DNA of 64,000 nt from Niebla homalea (GCA_019925105.1 JAHGAU010000001.1:1240001-1304000); one strand, 5' to 3'. Counted from the first letter of the stretch, positions 32,769-45,472 are shown. The notes: a model not told the origin generated them from the sequence alone. Numbers and translations are program-made.

Positions 32769-35174
32769 ATGGCTGCTCCCACGCAACTTGCCTGTACGTC
32801 TTAATCATTGCAGCGACTGCTCCACACCCAAGACCGATGTTTGGCATGAGCTGGCTTTGCTGATCGAGGATGCACTCAACAGATCGCACATTGAAAGGCG
32901 TCGGCATCTTGGAGTGTTCACCTGCCTACGAGCCACTGGCAGGCTTCGAGAGGTGAGCATTTCACTGAGATAGCAAGAATATCCTGACAACCTTTCAAGG
33001 CCTGAAGGCAACATTAGATGCTGTGCCTACTCGCCATGTGGACGCTATTTTGCGTGGGCGTGGCCTGAGAGGTATGTTACTCTGGACGGAGTGGTGCGAT
33101 GGCATCGCTCACTGCTGAACACCGCCCAGGGTAACTGTGATCGATGCATCGGCCGGCTCTGTCGTTACCACATTGCCTGCCGACAACGTTTTCGAGCTTG
33201 GCTTCTCACCTCTCGGGACCTTCATTATTACCTGGCAGAGGCCCTCCAAGGATCTGCATGGTGACGCAACTAAAAATCTCAAGGTCTGGAGGGTAGCTCG
33301 AACCACCCAGGAGGTGCAGGCCGGCCAACGAGATGACTACGTCGTTGGGCGCTTTGTGCAGAAATCTGCTACAGGCTGGAATCTGCAGTATACCCAAGAT
33401 GAGAAGCTGTGCGCGCGCGTGGTCACAAATGAGGTCCACTTCTATGAGAGTGGCGACCTGGCCAGGATTTGGTCAAAATTGCGTGTGGAAGGCGTTACAG
33501 ATATGGCGCTCTCCTCTGGCAATGATCACGCCGTTGCCGTCTTTGTGCCTGAGCGCAAGGTAAGAATCACATGCTACTTTAAAGCTTTTCTTTCGAGGTC
33601 TGATGTACAAAGGGTTTACCGGCAGCTGTCAAGGTGTTTCGAGTACCAAGCTTCGAAGCTGCCGTCTCGCAGAAGAATTTCTTCAAGGGAGACAAAGTAC
33701 AGCTCAAATGGAGTAATGATGGCAGCAGTCTTATTGTGCTTGCACAGACCGAGGTTGACAGATCCGGAAAAAGCTACTATGGGGAAACGACGCTCTATCT
33801 GATGAGTGCACGGGGGGCCTTTGACTCGAGAATAGATCTTGGTCGGTACTATTGAGTCCCTTTGATCTGAACCCGAAAATTGACCGAGACCTAGACAAGG
33901 ACGGGCCTATACATGATGTGACCTGGTCGCCCAATTCGCGGGAGTTTGGGGTCGTATATGGTTACATGCCAGCAAAGGCGACGTTGTTCAACACAAAGGC
34001 CAATGCTACCCACAGCTATCCTCTTCGCCCTCGCAATACGATTCAGTTCTCGCCCACTGCACGTTTCGTCCTCGTCGCTGGCTTCGGGAATCTGGCGGGT
34101 CAAATGGATATATATGACCTCGAGAAAGATCACTCGAAAGTCTGTACGATCGAAGCGAGTAATGCAAGTATTTGTGAGTGGAGTCCAGATGGCAAGTACA
34201 TCCTGACAGCCACTACGAGTCCGCGACTACGAGTGGACAATGGGGTAAAGATATGGCATGTCGGTGGCGGGCTCATGTACAGTCAAGACCTTCAGGAGCT
34301 TTACCAGGTTCTTTGGAAACCTGATCGCGAGCGAGAGCTCATCGAAGATCTTCTCAGTCCAGTACCGACTCCCCACGAATCCGCTTTGAAAGTATTAGGA
34401 AACACCAAGACACCATCCAAACCTTCGGGTGCGTATCGACCGCCAGGGGCTAGGGGTCAAATTACGCCCTTGGCTTTCAGAAGGGAAGACGAAGGCGGTG
34501 CTGCGTATGTTAGCAATAGTAGTCTATCATACGGGATCAATATCAACAGCTTCGGAAAGTCTCGCAAAAAGGCTGTACCAGGGGCTGAGGTGACCGATGA
34601 GGCCGCGGTGGGAACAAGGAATGGCATGGAGGACGAGGAGAATAGCCTCTCCAAGGCAGCTGCAAAGAACAAGAAGAAAAGAGAATCCAGGAAGGCCAAA
34701 GAAGGTATCGACAAAGTGGCAGATCTCCCACAGCCCACTGAGGAAGTAGCTGGGGAGCCAATACAACCAATTCGTCGAAAACCCAAACCAGGAACAATGG
34801 GCATCATGGATAGTTCAAGGCCCGAAAGTCCCAGGACTGGCCTTCGGCACTCAGAGCATGGGAAATCAGACGCATTAGCAGCGGAGCAGTCAAGTGTCGC
34901 CGCGCCAAGGGCTCAAGTTGATATACTTCAAGGTAGAGCCAAGCAATCTTCCGCGGCAGAGACAATGAGTCTAGGCCCCTCAAGCCAGTCTCATGAATCT
35001 GGAGGGGCTGTCCAAGACAAGAAAGTAAGGGCGTTGTTGAAAAAATTGAGGGCAATCGACGACCTCAAAATGAGGCGTGCTGGAGGTGAGAAATTGGAGG
35101 GGACCCAGATTAGAAAAATGGACACCGAGGATGCAGTCAGGAAGGAGCTTGAGAGCCTCGGATGGAGCGAATGA
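32769..35174 (+). CDS. Translation initiation factor eIF2A
   Basis: Cytoplasmic WD-repeat factor that delivers initiator Met-tRNA to 40S subunits independently of GTP-bound eIF2. Six exons join in frame: 32,769-32,793; 32,883-32,952; 33,000-33,071; 33,130-33,559; 33,613-33,841; 33,895-35,174, giving 701 residues. Conserved stretches are present: IRCCAYSPCGRYFAWAWPER, VTTLPADNVFELGFSPLGTF, ITWQRPSKD, LKVWR, VTWSPNSREFGVVYGYMPAK and ICEWSPDGKYILTATTSPRL, then a YQVLWKP segment. These form the beta-propeller. The C-terminal 220 residues are charged and low-complexity, with KKKRESRKAKEG-like patches and a final helical segment (KKLRAIDDLKMRRAGGEKLE) usual for the family. The fifth intron needs a GTCGGT donor. 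It is chosen because it restores RIDLDKDGPIHDV. Confidence 0.94.
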
Positions 35175-36464
35175 GCACATCTTGCCGCACGGTAAACCCA
35201 TCGACAGCAACTATCCTTCCGGTCTACCCCATCTCGCGGAAGAACGGGCAGGGCGGCAGGTGAGATCTTAGAGTGATTTGTCGGCATGACCGCCTTTGAT
35301 AAACAAAGCAGGAGACGACGAACCTCATGTTACTGCGTCGCAAGGTCGGTCCACGTTTGGCGTAAGTTGCCCAATCTAGAGGAGAACAGGAGACAAAGTA
35401 TTCTTTCAGTTGGATCATTCTTCTAGGGCTAAAGACGGCTACATGCACCCTCTTTTTTGTCTTCACCCGAGCAAGATGGCAAGCAAGAGCTGCTACATCG
35501 AGACTAAATGTCCCAAGGATCCTTTCATCGAATAGTGTGATCTTCAAGCATTGGAGGAGAAGTAGTATATGTAACTCTTGACAGGAGTGTAGACTTTCTG
35601 AGACCTAGAAGACAGCCTGCTCATACTCAAGTCGTGCCGAGTCTCGTCTACCAAGCATCTCTTACACCCACCAGGGGTGACCAGGAGTATGGCCTGACGA
35701 TCAAACTTTGATATGTCGCGGGATATACAGAGCTGAAGGGATGGATCGCCCCGAACGCTCAACCTTGGACCCGCGGGTGAGGTTGCAATTGGCGCAGAGT
35801 CCAGGATCCTGACATGTCTGGTATCAACCAGAAGGTAAGGTGAGGCAATGCTAACGCATGTCACATTTGTCAGTGTGCTGCTTGCTACCATTGATGGTAT
35901 GCAGCCAAGATCGTTCCTGCCATCTGCCAAATGAAGATTGCAGTTCAATGAGGCTTTATCCACAGAAACCAATCATAGATCGAGCCAAGTCACATATCAT
36001 GCCAGGACCAACATGAGGCATCGGACATTATAGTCAGTGATTCCCCCACCGCAAAAAAGTATGGATGCTGGTCAATGCATATCGAATTCTTTGGCGCATA
36101 CTCTTCTTTGATTGGCATCGTGAAGCAACGCCAGCCCAAACAGGATTCCCGACGCCGTGGACTGAAAAGAAATTGCCAAAAGAGCAGGCTTTCCTGCCGC
36201 GATTTCACGGATGGCTAGTTACAACAGGCCAACATGTTGTAAGGTCAGATAGGCTCTATCATGGTGTAAACTCACACAGGCTCTATCATGCTGATTTAGC
36301 CACCTGTGAGAAAGTCAATGACAACACAGGACGGTGAAGGTTCGCAATCTTGATTGGCTCTAGGCTCACATGCCGTCCAAGTGATCATGACAGTCTTCCC
36401 AGCCATGTATTGGCGACATCAAAGATGCCAGTGATCGAGCGCAGACCGTCTCTTCAGGAATCGC
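35175..36464. other. Intergenic between convergent genes
   Basis: No supported gene in 1.3 kb. Short open frames on both strands have no recognisable content. A CAGGCTCTATCATG-type sequence occurs twice within 40 bp near 36,248-36,292. The interval holds the 3' ends of eIF2A and the epimerase. Confidence 0.5.
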
Positions 36465-37702
36465 TCACTCTGTCCAGGCTCGGTATTGAGATCTTGCCCC
36501 CCACGTTTGTCCCTGTCGGAGCAGACACTGATGCCTCCAGGATTTTCGCTGTGCGTCAACATAGCGGCTAGGCTCAATGGCGATTCCAGACCGTGCACCT
36601 TTGCTGGGAATGCGGGCACCATCGCTGGTCTTCATTGCCGGCGTTTCGATTCCTTCACCTGTGTAGAATTGAAAAGCTGGCTCGGTTGATAAGATACTCA
36701 GGTGAAGCTTGGACTGCGGATGACTCAAGGAAGCAATCCGACGAAGTGGCCTGGTTCTGCTATCCGGAGGTATGTGCTCATTTGGATCTAAGATAAAGCA
36801 ATCGTCGAACGCTGGACCTTCTTGGCCTAGCACAAATGGTGCATTTGGACCTGGTACAGATGGGTGTTTGCAGATTTTACCGCTTGGAGTTTGGTCAGCA
36901 TCCAGCTCTAGATATTGATCCGTACCAAGCATGACTGTAGTGTCGGCGATGGTAGTCGAGCCAGGGGCCAGATTGAAATAACTATGCTGGTCATGCACTT
37001 GTCTGGGAGCAAGACTGCACTGCTCACCTGTGATTGGTCGCTCCAACTTCAAAAATGCTATATTAGCGCGGGTCCAGGCACGCTCGGTGTTTATAATTGT
37101 AGTGTAGGTTCACGAGAAACGCTCACGCTTTCCGGACCCACAAATGGTAGTGGGGTGAAGAAAACGTACCTACAGTCTCCTCACACTCGTTGCCAATGAA
37201 TCGAATTTCATGTTCAACATCGAGCACCGTTGCGGCCCCGTCTTTGCTGCCTAGATACCATACGTTGCATTCTACCGTCCCCGGGAAACCTTGGTCGCCA
37301 TCTGGACTTGTGTACGCAAACATGACACCCTCCTTGCCTTGTCGGTGGACAGGTGTAGGGCCGGAGAATTCCTGCTTGCCCCAACCTTTCTTGCCACCAT
37401 GCAGACAATTTGATCCGTCGTTCTGGACTAGCTGATAGTCCTTGCCATTGAGGTCCTTAAGGATACCATCTTTTATCCTGTTGGTAGTACGTCCGATGGT
37501 CGTTGGGCATCTCAGCACGCGCCGCGCTCATGCGGTAAAATTGATTGCTCACCTCTCCAAAGTATGGTGTATTATGTGATATATACATATTGCGTTCCGG
37601 GAAGCCCAAAACGAGATTGTGACCGGCGACCTTGAATTCCTGGATCAACGCACCTTGAGGCAGGAAGGTAAAACCAGTGTCGCTAGTTACCGAGGACATC
37701 AT
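36465..37702 (-). CDS. Aldose 1-epimerase (galactose mutarotase family)
   Basis: Interconverts alpha and beta anomers of aldoses, in the cytosol. Three exons are evident: 37,553-37,702, about 37,170-37,510, and 36,465-36,997. Exon 1 starts at a double Met (37,702/37,699) and ends NTPYFGE. Exon 2 continues TIGRTTNRIKDG, NCLHGGKKGWGKQEF and SPDGDQGFPGTVECNVWYL. Exon 3 has the catalytic His in QHSYFNLAPG and the catalytic Glu in GIAIEPSRYVDA near the end, plus FDDCFIL and STEPAFQFYTG. The exon 1/exon 2 junction does not close with a canonical AG: exon 1 ends in phase 0 at GAG|GTGAGC, whereas every AG before TIGR leaves a one-base mismatch. The exon 3 acceptor is ambiguous (CAAG|TGCAT fits the phase). 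The gene may be slightly broken, or the sequence may have an indel. Confidence 0.83.
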
Positions 37703-38367
37703 GGGTGACAACTCAAGAAGACAAGCACGAACCACAGACTGGAGTGGAAAAAGGTACTTGATGATCTTGAGTTATATATAGATCCCTCGACATCAACTCA
37801 ATTCTCCACACGATGGAGGGCCGCTCTGATTGCGAGCGCAGAAACGAAGGAAGGATGGGAACTCGACCTTGCACAAGATAGTGTTCTTGAGGATGAAGAA
37901 TATGAGATGCACTTTGCCTCCGCTTTGTAGGCCGACTAAAGTCCGAATCGAGATGTGATAATTATCTTAATAGTGACGTAATCAGCTTGCAGCGGATCCG
38001 AAGGGGCTTAGCTCATCAGCTCTAGGCTCCAGCCAATCATACAGGTCTGATGTTACATCAATCAAGGATATTGAGTAAGGACATTGAGTGGGCTCTATCG
38101 CGCCCACCAAGCTTAGGTTCCTCTGATATCCTCATCATTGTCTTACGAAGGGCGGGAAGTGGTATGACGCTTGGTCATCTGTACTTGGTGATCCATTATA
38201 TCCTGCTGTCTCGAAGACTATAACATTGCAAAGGCTTTCACCTGACCTTCAAACCCTCGCCCAGGCTCGCCTCTGATCCTACATTACATGCAAGTGAAAC
38301 TTGCCCTCCTAGAACACCCATGTATGCTATATGTTACTCCCAAAGTCTTGACCTGTATACAAGCTAC
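37703..38367. other. Intergenic, epimerase promoter side
   Basis: No gene seen apart from the TATA-like box. The interval lies between the epimerase start and the stop of the Zn2Cys6 gene, both on the minus strand. Confidence 0.5.
37768..37782 (-). promoter_or_regulatory. TATA-like box of the epimerase gene
   Basis: On the minus strand the sequence reads CTATATATAACTC about 70 bp upstream of the ATG at 37,702, a usual TATA distance in filamentous fungi if the leader is short. Confidence 0.4.
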
Positions 38368-39319
38368 TTACGGCGGATACGAAAACCCGCCAAAATCGTC
38401 GCTGGGCTCCCATGGGGCCATGAGGTATTGATCTTCGAACGCATCCTGCATCAGGCACTCATCCAAATCACTCTTGTAACATAGAGCTGGCGCAAGACCC
38501 GAAGAGAAGCCTTTGTCCGGTGGCAATGAGGGTGGCAGAGCCTGCCCTGGCCAGTCTTTAGTGATCCAATTCTGCCCATCAAGCGAAGTCGACGACGAAT
38601 GCCTGGCAGTGCTCTGTGAGTCTGGGCTGAGGCTTGGAATGCTTGGGACATCTTCAGATTTCATGAGCTGGGTTCTACCGAAGTAGTCTCTCGGATGTTG
38701 GTTTTGAAGCAGACTGGGTTGAGAAGCAAAAGTTGAGTTGATCGTTCCAGCGACGGCGCTTGGAGCGGCGCCTTCCTTGGCCATGATTGACCGTCTCAAA
38801 TGATGCACACTCTCCTCGAAATGGGCGTTGTCTTCAAGCTCCTCGTCCTCGCTCGACTCCTCTAATTCGAGCGCGCCGAGATACTCCAGAATCTCGTGCG
38901 TAGGCGGGTAGCCATTCTGTGGTAAAGGACCGGTCCACTGACTACTGTCTAACTGACGATCATACAGTGCTCGAATTCCTCTCACCAACTGTCTTTGTTG
39001 GCGTTCCAAGATTTCAACATATCTGTGAGATTACCTCAGTGACTAAGAACCGCAACTCAGTGACAAAAGACCTACCCTTTAGGATGGACCCGATCCGTCT
39101 TCTTTTTGCGGCCTCCAAAAACACAAATGGCATCGTCATTGCGACATCTGCCACAGGGTTTCTTGCCATCGCACTGAAAGGATCTGTAAGTAGGATACTT
39201 TCAATCAACCGTCAAAGCAGCCAGACCTTCGATTTCTTGATCCGGCATCGATCACATGCCTTGCACACTCTTTTGCGAGCATCACCTTCGAACTCGATAG
39301 GCGAGACAGGCGAATCCAT
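38368..39319 (-). CDS. Short Zn2Cys6 transcription regulator
   Basis: A fungal binuclear-cluster DNA-binding protein of about 281 residues. Exons are 39,227-39,319, 39,076-39,173 and 38,368-39,022, separated by two 53-nt introns that both close in frame. The zinc cluster is split by intron 1: ACDRCRIKKSK | CDGKKPCGRCRNDDAIC fits CX2CX6CX5CX2CX6C. It is followed by a basic linker (GGRKKKTDRVHPKG) and a coiled-coil-like YVEILERQQRQLVRGIRALY segment. The rest is acidic and Ser-rich (ELEESSEDEELEDN). The large 'fungal-specific TF' middle domain is absent, so this is a short-type regulator. The start was chosen at MDSPVSPIEF because it lies just before the cluster. The stop codon TAA is embedded in a perfect donor, GTAAGT, so an alternative 3' exon is possible. 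Confidence 0.85.
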
Positions 39320-41560
39320 GATCGCGCCCTCAAAGCCGTGTTCTGGATTCAAGAAGTGCACTTGGCTGCCGGCTAACAGGATATATGAGGGTAATGGGAC
39401 AGAATCTTGTCCGTTACAGAGTTGTACCCCAGGTGACTGTTGAGGCAAGGTCTTCAAACAAGCAAGCACCGAGCAACACTTGCTTCGACCTATTCGCACT
39501 AGCCAGTGGACAACAAATCTCAATGGATTGGTAGTTTTAAGTCAGGGAAGCGCCTCGGAATGGGTAGAGAGTCGGTAAGCAAGGTGCAGGCCTTATTAAG
39601 AAGGCGGTCTGTAGAAGACAATTTAAAGTAATTGCGCTTTCGAGGATCGGCGCCAAAAAGGCGACCCGACGATGTGTGGATTGGAGCCAGCCACAGGATA
39701 CCAGAGACGTCAGCGACTTCGGATCGGAAACAGTACTCGACGAAAGTGCGAATGGCTTGGCACTTGTATAAAACTTATGTCTGCGTAGATCAGGTAGATT
39801 AGTGAGTCGGAGAGAGTGAGGTAATTTGGACCGAAGTTGTCAGGAGAGACAAAGAGCAGGAATATTATTCGGGCCTTTGGCTGCCTTATCTCGATTCTCT
39901 GGTAAGGCCGTAGTCAAGGGATTGGGAATCGTTCAGACTTAGAATGAGTTGGCGGTGTTCCGACCATCTAGCGTTCGACAGCTGTCTTTAGTCATTGCCA
40001 TGTCTTGCAGGCTTGAGCAATACTTAGGTCGGGACTACTTAAGATGGCAGCAACGGTAGTGTCGAAAGATGGGACGACTTAATATGGTTGGAGTCGGCCT
40101 GTCTAATGTGGAACGGATATGAAGCCCACCCCCCATGGCGCAGGAGGCGTCACAAAACATCACGATGATTCACCGGAGAGGGGTGGGAACGGAAACTTTT
40201 GGACTCTGCCTGGTTTCATGTCCATTTTCACATTTGCATATCAGCGGGATGGATGGATGGTGTCCTGGTGGGCTCCCAAAATCGCTTGACTCGCGTGTGG
40301 CGCGGGTGCTGCCGCCAGCAGGTCGATCGAGACAAGCCATCATTATTTATCAGCATATACTCAGGCGGCCAGGGTTCGGCCAGTGCAACCGGCTAGATCG
40401 CTCAGAGTGTCATCATGTCATGAATAATGCAAGAGGCGCCACTCCACGGATTATTGGTAAAGAATATCGGTCGCTCGCCCCAATGCTGGGCACGGGAGTC
40501 CACGAGGGGTTGGCGCAGGTCACGACAGGGGAAACCCAGGGCGGAATATTTAACACCCCGAGAAGCCGGAGCGAGGGTGTGAATGGCCACGCAATGATGC
40601 AGAGCGCTTTGCTGCTTGACATCTCCGTGATTGCCAAGGACCTATCATTTGTCAGTGGGCCTGTCAGCAGACCGAGGAAAACCCTTCACAGCGCATAGCC
40701 CAATGACAAAATTCTCTCAGCGGAGCGGACGAGGAGTATCAAAGGATCAAGTGATGCAGAAGAAACTTTCGGCACGCGAATTTGGGGACTGAGGTTACCG
40801 GAAGTGGATCAACTGATTACTGACCTGAGTAAGCCTGCCTTTGGATTTCCGATGCAGACCAGACATAATTCTCACGTCCTGGAAAGCACCCGTCGAGTCG
40901 TGCCAGAGACTACCCTCCATGACCAAGTAGTTTCCGTCCTACGGCTTGATATTGACCATGCTACTGCACCCACTAGCACCCGGTTCGTGTACTTGATGCA
41001 GCTAAACTTTCTTCTGTGCGCGCCTTTTTCATACGTACCATATTAGCTTGATTGGGCATCACTTTGGCTCGCCGACCATCGCTGCGGCGGGAAGGACTAT
41101 CCGATCCTCGCGCAGGGAGTGAAGACGTTGTGCTCTTTCCGAAGGTAATGTAGGATGCATGGTCCACGCACATGGATGGATAGAAAAAGCCAGTGATGGC
41201 CAGATGGCACATTTCCTATGCCAAAAACCCACCTGACTTCTTCTTATTCATGCTGACTAAGTTGCTTTAGACAATTGGCCGCCTTTGATTACCAGTAGAT
41301 GTAATCGCAGCCACAGCTAGCTTTCCTCTCTTCGCAAGGATGAGCCTGCTACTGTTATCACTAGCTTCCCTAAGTCAGTGAGGTCGTGTGCTGATGTAAA
41401 CCTGACACTTCGGATTTAATGAGCTGTGGCTGTGCCGCCCATTTTCTCGCCTACGTCATTATCCGATCCAGCATCACAGACGACCACAAGGCCTCACGCG
41501 AACTACAAATCATTTATCCCCCCTCTTGTTGCTGCACGACGGGCTTTCGAAAGTAGACTG
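39320..41560. other. Long intergenic region between divergent genes
   Basis: About 2.2 kb without a supported gene. A 187-codon open frame at 40,135-40,698 (+) has no recognisable domain, has overlapping frames on the other strand, and is likely chance. The interval is the shared upstream region of the Zn2Cys6 gene (-) and the quinolinate phosphoribosyltransferase gene (+). Confidence 0.5.
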
Positions 41561-42546
41561 ATGGCGGCCGAACTTGGCAAGCTACCACATTTACTACCCT
41601 TGACGTACAAGCATTCAGTCTCTGCTTGGCTTGAAGAGGATTGCCCTTCATTTGATTATGGTGGATTCGTAGTTGGTCAGGAGGCTGGCGAAGCAAGACT
41701 ACTGGGAAAAAGTGCTGGAATTCTAGCAGGCTTGCCCTTTTTTGAGGAGGTCTTTCGCCAACTTGACTGCACGTAAGCGCCCCCTCGGCTCAATCTCATG
41801 TGGTCACTCGCATGATTCGACCTTTTGCACGCCCACAGGCCAGGCAGCTAATTTGATTATCTAGAGTTGAATGGCTTTTTCAAGAGGGGTCTTCCATCCC
41901 AGCCAACACAAAGACCCATGTTGCTACAGTACGCGGCCCTGTCTGCAAGATTCTGCTAGGAGAACGTGTTGCCCTCAATACCCTGGCGCGTTGTTCTGGC
42001 ATAGCAACTAAATCATCTCGCATTCTCGCCCTCCTTCGAGAAGCCGGCTATCGTCATAGACTTGCCGGAACAAGGAAGACCACGCCTGGGTTCAGACTGG
42101 TGGAAAAATATGGAATGCTGGTGGGTGGATGTGATCCCCACCGCATGGATTTGAGTACAATGACTATGTTGAAGGATAATCATATTGTTGCCGCTGGAAG
42201 TATATCTCGGGCAGTCGCGGCAGCAAAGGCAGCCGGAGGATTTGCAATCAAAGTGGAAGTTGAATGCCAGACCGAGGCGGAGGCTGATGAAGCTATCCAA
42301 GCGGGTGCAGACGTCATCATGCTGGACAATTTTACCGGAGAGGGAGTGAGAATGGCGGCGAAGAGCCTCAAAGAGAAGTGGATGCCCAAGGAACACTTCC
42401 TGGTGGAGATCAGCGGTGGTCTGACGGAAGAGAACATTGGGAGTTTCATTTCTCCAGACGTAGATGTCATCAGTACTAGCAGCATTCACCAAGGCGTACC
42501 TCATATCGACTTCTCATTGAAAATGGTCCCGGGTCCCACGACCTAG
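41561..42546 (+). CDS. BNA6: Quinolinate phosphoribosyltransferase (decarboxylating)
   Basis: Converts quinolinate and PRPP to nicotinate mononucleotide and CO2, the entry into NAD from the kynurenine pathway. Exons are 41,561-41,772 and 41,865-42,546 with a 92-nt intron, giving 297 residues, the normal length. The N-terminal domain carries [20 protein letters not shown]. The barrel has [18 protein letters not shown], then [20 protein letters not shown] and GCDPHRMD (substrate-binding Arg/Lys/His), [31 protein letters not shown] and [11 protein letters not shown]. The start at [20 protein letters not shown] was chosen by family length. The upstream in-frame extension lacks an ATG before 41,561. 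Confidence 0.95.
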
Positions 42547-43525
42547 CTCCTAGGAAGGCGACCTTGCATTTCACCTATGTCAACCTCCCCATCTGCCGAA
42601 CACTTGATCACTGCTCCGCCACAAAGTGTCTGTCGAGCTTTGCCCAGATCGTCATGGCTTTGCCCAAGGCAATAATCAACAACGAAAATTTAGCCTATTG
42701 CAGCAGGCACCTTCGCCACGCTCGTCCAGTCAGCCAATGAAGAGAACATTTGCTGGCAATTTGCCCTTCCACGAGGTATTTCGGCGCAGACCAACCCTTG
42801 ATAGAGCCCCGTCATTTGCGATCAAAGCCGTCGGGCTCTCGCATCCCTCGAATTCGACTCATTCAATTCCTCCAGCTGGTGCTCTTTGTCTATACATCCT
42901 CGCATCTGTCAGAACGCGTGTTGGACTCAAATTCTACCGCGTGTGTAAGGTCCTGAAAGTTTTACCCATGCCCGGCGATACCACCAACACCCATTTGCCG
43001 CTTTCGCCTTGATGGCGGGCCAGAGAATTACATTAGATAGTGAATGTCTAGTACTGCTTGGTATCGGATGATTTGAGACTTAGGTCAAAGGTTAGGTAAA
43101 ATCAGCATTAGCAAGGTTCTGGTGAGCCTCCGAGGATTTGGTGGGGAGTGTGATACGGGCAGATCTGGCTGCAAACATCCTGCACTCGGATCCGACCTAG
43201 AATACACCAACAGGCTCTACCAGGCGTGAGTGCGAGTTCATGCAAGCGTCATCGTGAGTGATGCTCCTTGTTGTAACAGAGTGGGATCGTCACAGCTTGG
43301 CTGGCATTACTGACACTTTGCATTTAAAACGTTTCGATCCAGACTCCAGCAGATTGGCAGGTTGAGCATAGAATTTTTGAGCCCAAGGACATTTGGTATT
43401 TCGCCCCAAAACTCAGAGTTCGTTACAGGATGGGGTATAACCAGCCTACATTTTGCTGCTTTTCATAACCTCCTTTCTCTTGTGTGACCTTGGCTTGCAC
43501 GGCCAACCTGAAACTTTACCTGCTT
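42547..43525. other. Intergenic between convergent genes
   Basis: No supported gene. A 128-codon frame at 42,626-43,012 (+) has no recognisable content and probably lies in 3' non-coding sequence. Confidence 0.5.
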
Positions 43526-45472
43526 CTACGCATACAGTTCTTTCTGCCACCAAAGACAACGCGAATTCGCTACGGGATCCACCATCTGAGTGATGCTAGT
43601 TGCATTGAGATTAAGTATCTCACTGTCGTTCCCATACATTGGAAACACTGGCAATCCTTGAAGCTGTGGCTCCCCTCGAACGACGAATGATGTAACGTAT
43701 TCTTGTAAAGCAATCGCCGTTGCATCGCTTTGAACCGCCATGTTGGGACCATTAAAGAAGGTATAAGGCACGTCCTGCCCGTGCAACGCCGGTGGTACCG
43801 AGAACTGATATGCGTATGTTTTGTTGCCAAACGCCCTATCTAGATAATATGTATTGCAGGTGAACGTTGACTCCGAAATCGTCAACACCACTCGACCAGT
43901 TTCATCTAGATAACCACTTGTGCCGAGAACACCAGACATCTCCGGGGGGTATAGCACAGTCTCGACGTAATTTGCAACGTCTGGCTGGATGGTTGGGAAT
44001 GCCGTTCTGAGATAGCCATCATAAGCTGTGTCATTCGATACGGCGGGGTTTGTGAACGATAGCCCTTCATCGGCATTGTGTCCCAGCATCAACCTGAGAT
44101 TGCGATCGTATGACCCCTGAAGAAGCAATTTCCCAGGGATCGCAGGAGCAAAAAGACCATCGACAACAGGCCCATAGGTCTAGGACTCCATCAGCATGTA
44201 AACCCTCCCTTGCGCTGGTGGCGACTTACAAAAAGACCATATGATGAATTCAAGCCCACTTGGATTAAGTTGGCAACCTGCAGCTGTTCGAAAGGCAGGC
44301 TACGTACCTCTTCCAAGTTGCTCACGTTGAGCAATCCGAGGAATGTGGCAAAAGTCTGTTCTTGCTGCTCGTAGCCAGCAATGTTTTGGAAACCTGGGCT
44401 TTGCAGGATCGCTTGCTGAAAAGGTGCCGGCCCTTTCAGGCCGCCGAAGGCCGTTATCTGATGCATGACCGACCCTCCGCCAGCAGATTCTCCAATTACC
44501 GTGACTTTTGAAGGATCGCCACCAAACAATTCAATGTGATCCTGGACCCATTGTAGAGCCAGCCTCTGATCGTATAATCCTGCGTTGGCAACGCCGTCAG
44601 ATTGCAAGGTCGGGCCGGACAGCCAGCCAAAGGCTCCCAAGCGATAATTGAGGGAGACGAATATGATACCGCGCGGGTCGGTCTGCTGGCTGGCTTTGAT
44701 TAATCCGGCGGCATTGTAAGCACTCTTCTCCCCAAAGGTATAACCTCCGCCATATATCCAGACGAGGACCGAGGCGCCTGTGGACCGTTTATGCGTTGCG
44801 TTGCTACGCCCTTGAAAGACCTGCTCTGGGACCACCACGTCCAGAAAAAGGCAATCTTCGTTGGTGCGAGGATCCTGTGGAGGGATCTGGCTTGCTCCAC
44901 TCATTGACGTTGACGTGGTCGAAGAGGCATTGAATGACTTTCCCATCAAGTATGCCGGGTCAAATTTTGCGGCCGTGAGTTCCCAGGCCGGAGTGGCCTG
45001 GGCGCATACTCTACCCATGCCACCATCGGTCACAACGTTGCTATTGCCTTCGGGAGGTAGGGGTGCTCGAAAGCGCAAATCGCCCACGGGCGGCTGAGCA
45101 TACCGGATATTGGAAAAATTGTAGAAACCCCCGGACGCCTGGTGAATTGAAAGCAGTGTCAGTCACAGATGTTTTCTTGATAATGGTCAAATGCTCAGAA
45201 TTGCAAATGCGCGACGTGCGGATGACCTCGACGGTTCACACCTTGGCATGAATGATCCTCTTCCGCCTGATTCGGACAGCGCCTAACAGCCAGGCCACTC
45301 AAAACAGACCGGGGGCTTTTGTGCAAGGCTATTCTAAACTCACGTTGTAGAGAAACGCGCGATGAATCTCATACCCAAGGTCAACTATTGGTAAGGAAGA
45401 GTTGCTCTGAGCGATTGCGAGTTGGACAGAGCAGCAAAGCAACAGCTGTGCGGTAGCGAACGTAAGCAACAT
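43526..45472 (-). CDS. Secreted type-B carboxylesterase/lipase
   Basis: Alpha/beta-hydrolase that cleaves carboxylic esters, probably exported. Exons are 45,344-45,472, 44,230-45,138 and 43,526-44,179, in frame, about 563 residues. A signal peptide is clear: MLLTFATAQLLLCCSVQLAI followed by AQS. Family motifs follow in order: IRYAQPPVGDLRFRAPLPP, EDCLFLDVVVPE, the oxyanion-hole region WIYGGGYTFG, LNYRLGAFGWL, AGLYDQRLALQWVQDHIELF, and the nucleophile elbow GESAGGG with Ser at about residue 261. GHNADEGLSF supplies the acid region and LHGQDVPYTFF the catalytic His. The first intron (205 nt) is long for this window. Several NxS/T sites suggest N-glycosylation. The substrate cannot be told from sequence. 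Confidence 0.92.

Noticed and set aside
40135..40698. 187-codon plus-strand open frame
   Set aside because: No recognisable motif, overlapped by minus-strand frames of similar quality, and located in a divergent intergenic region.
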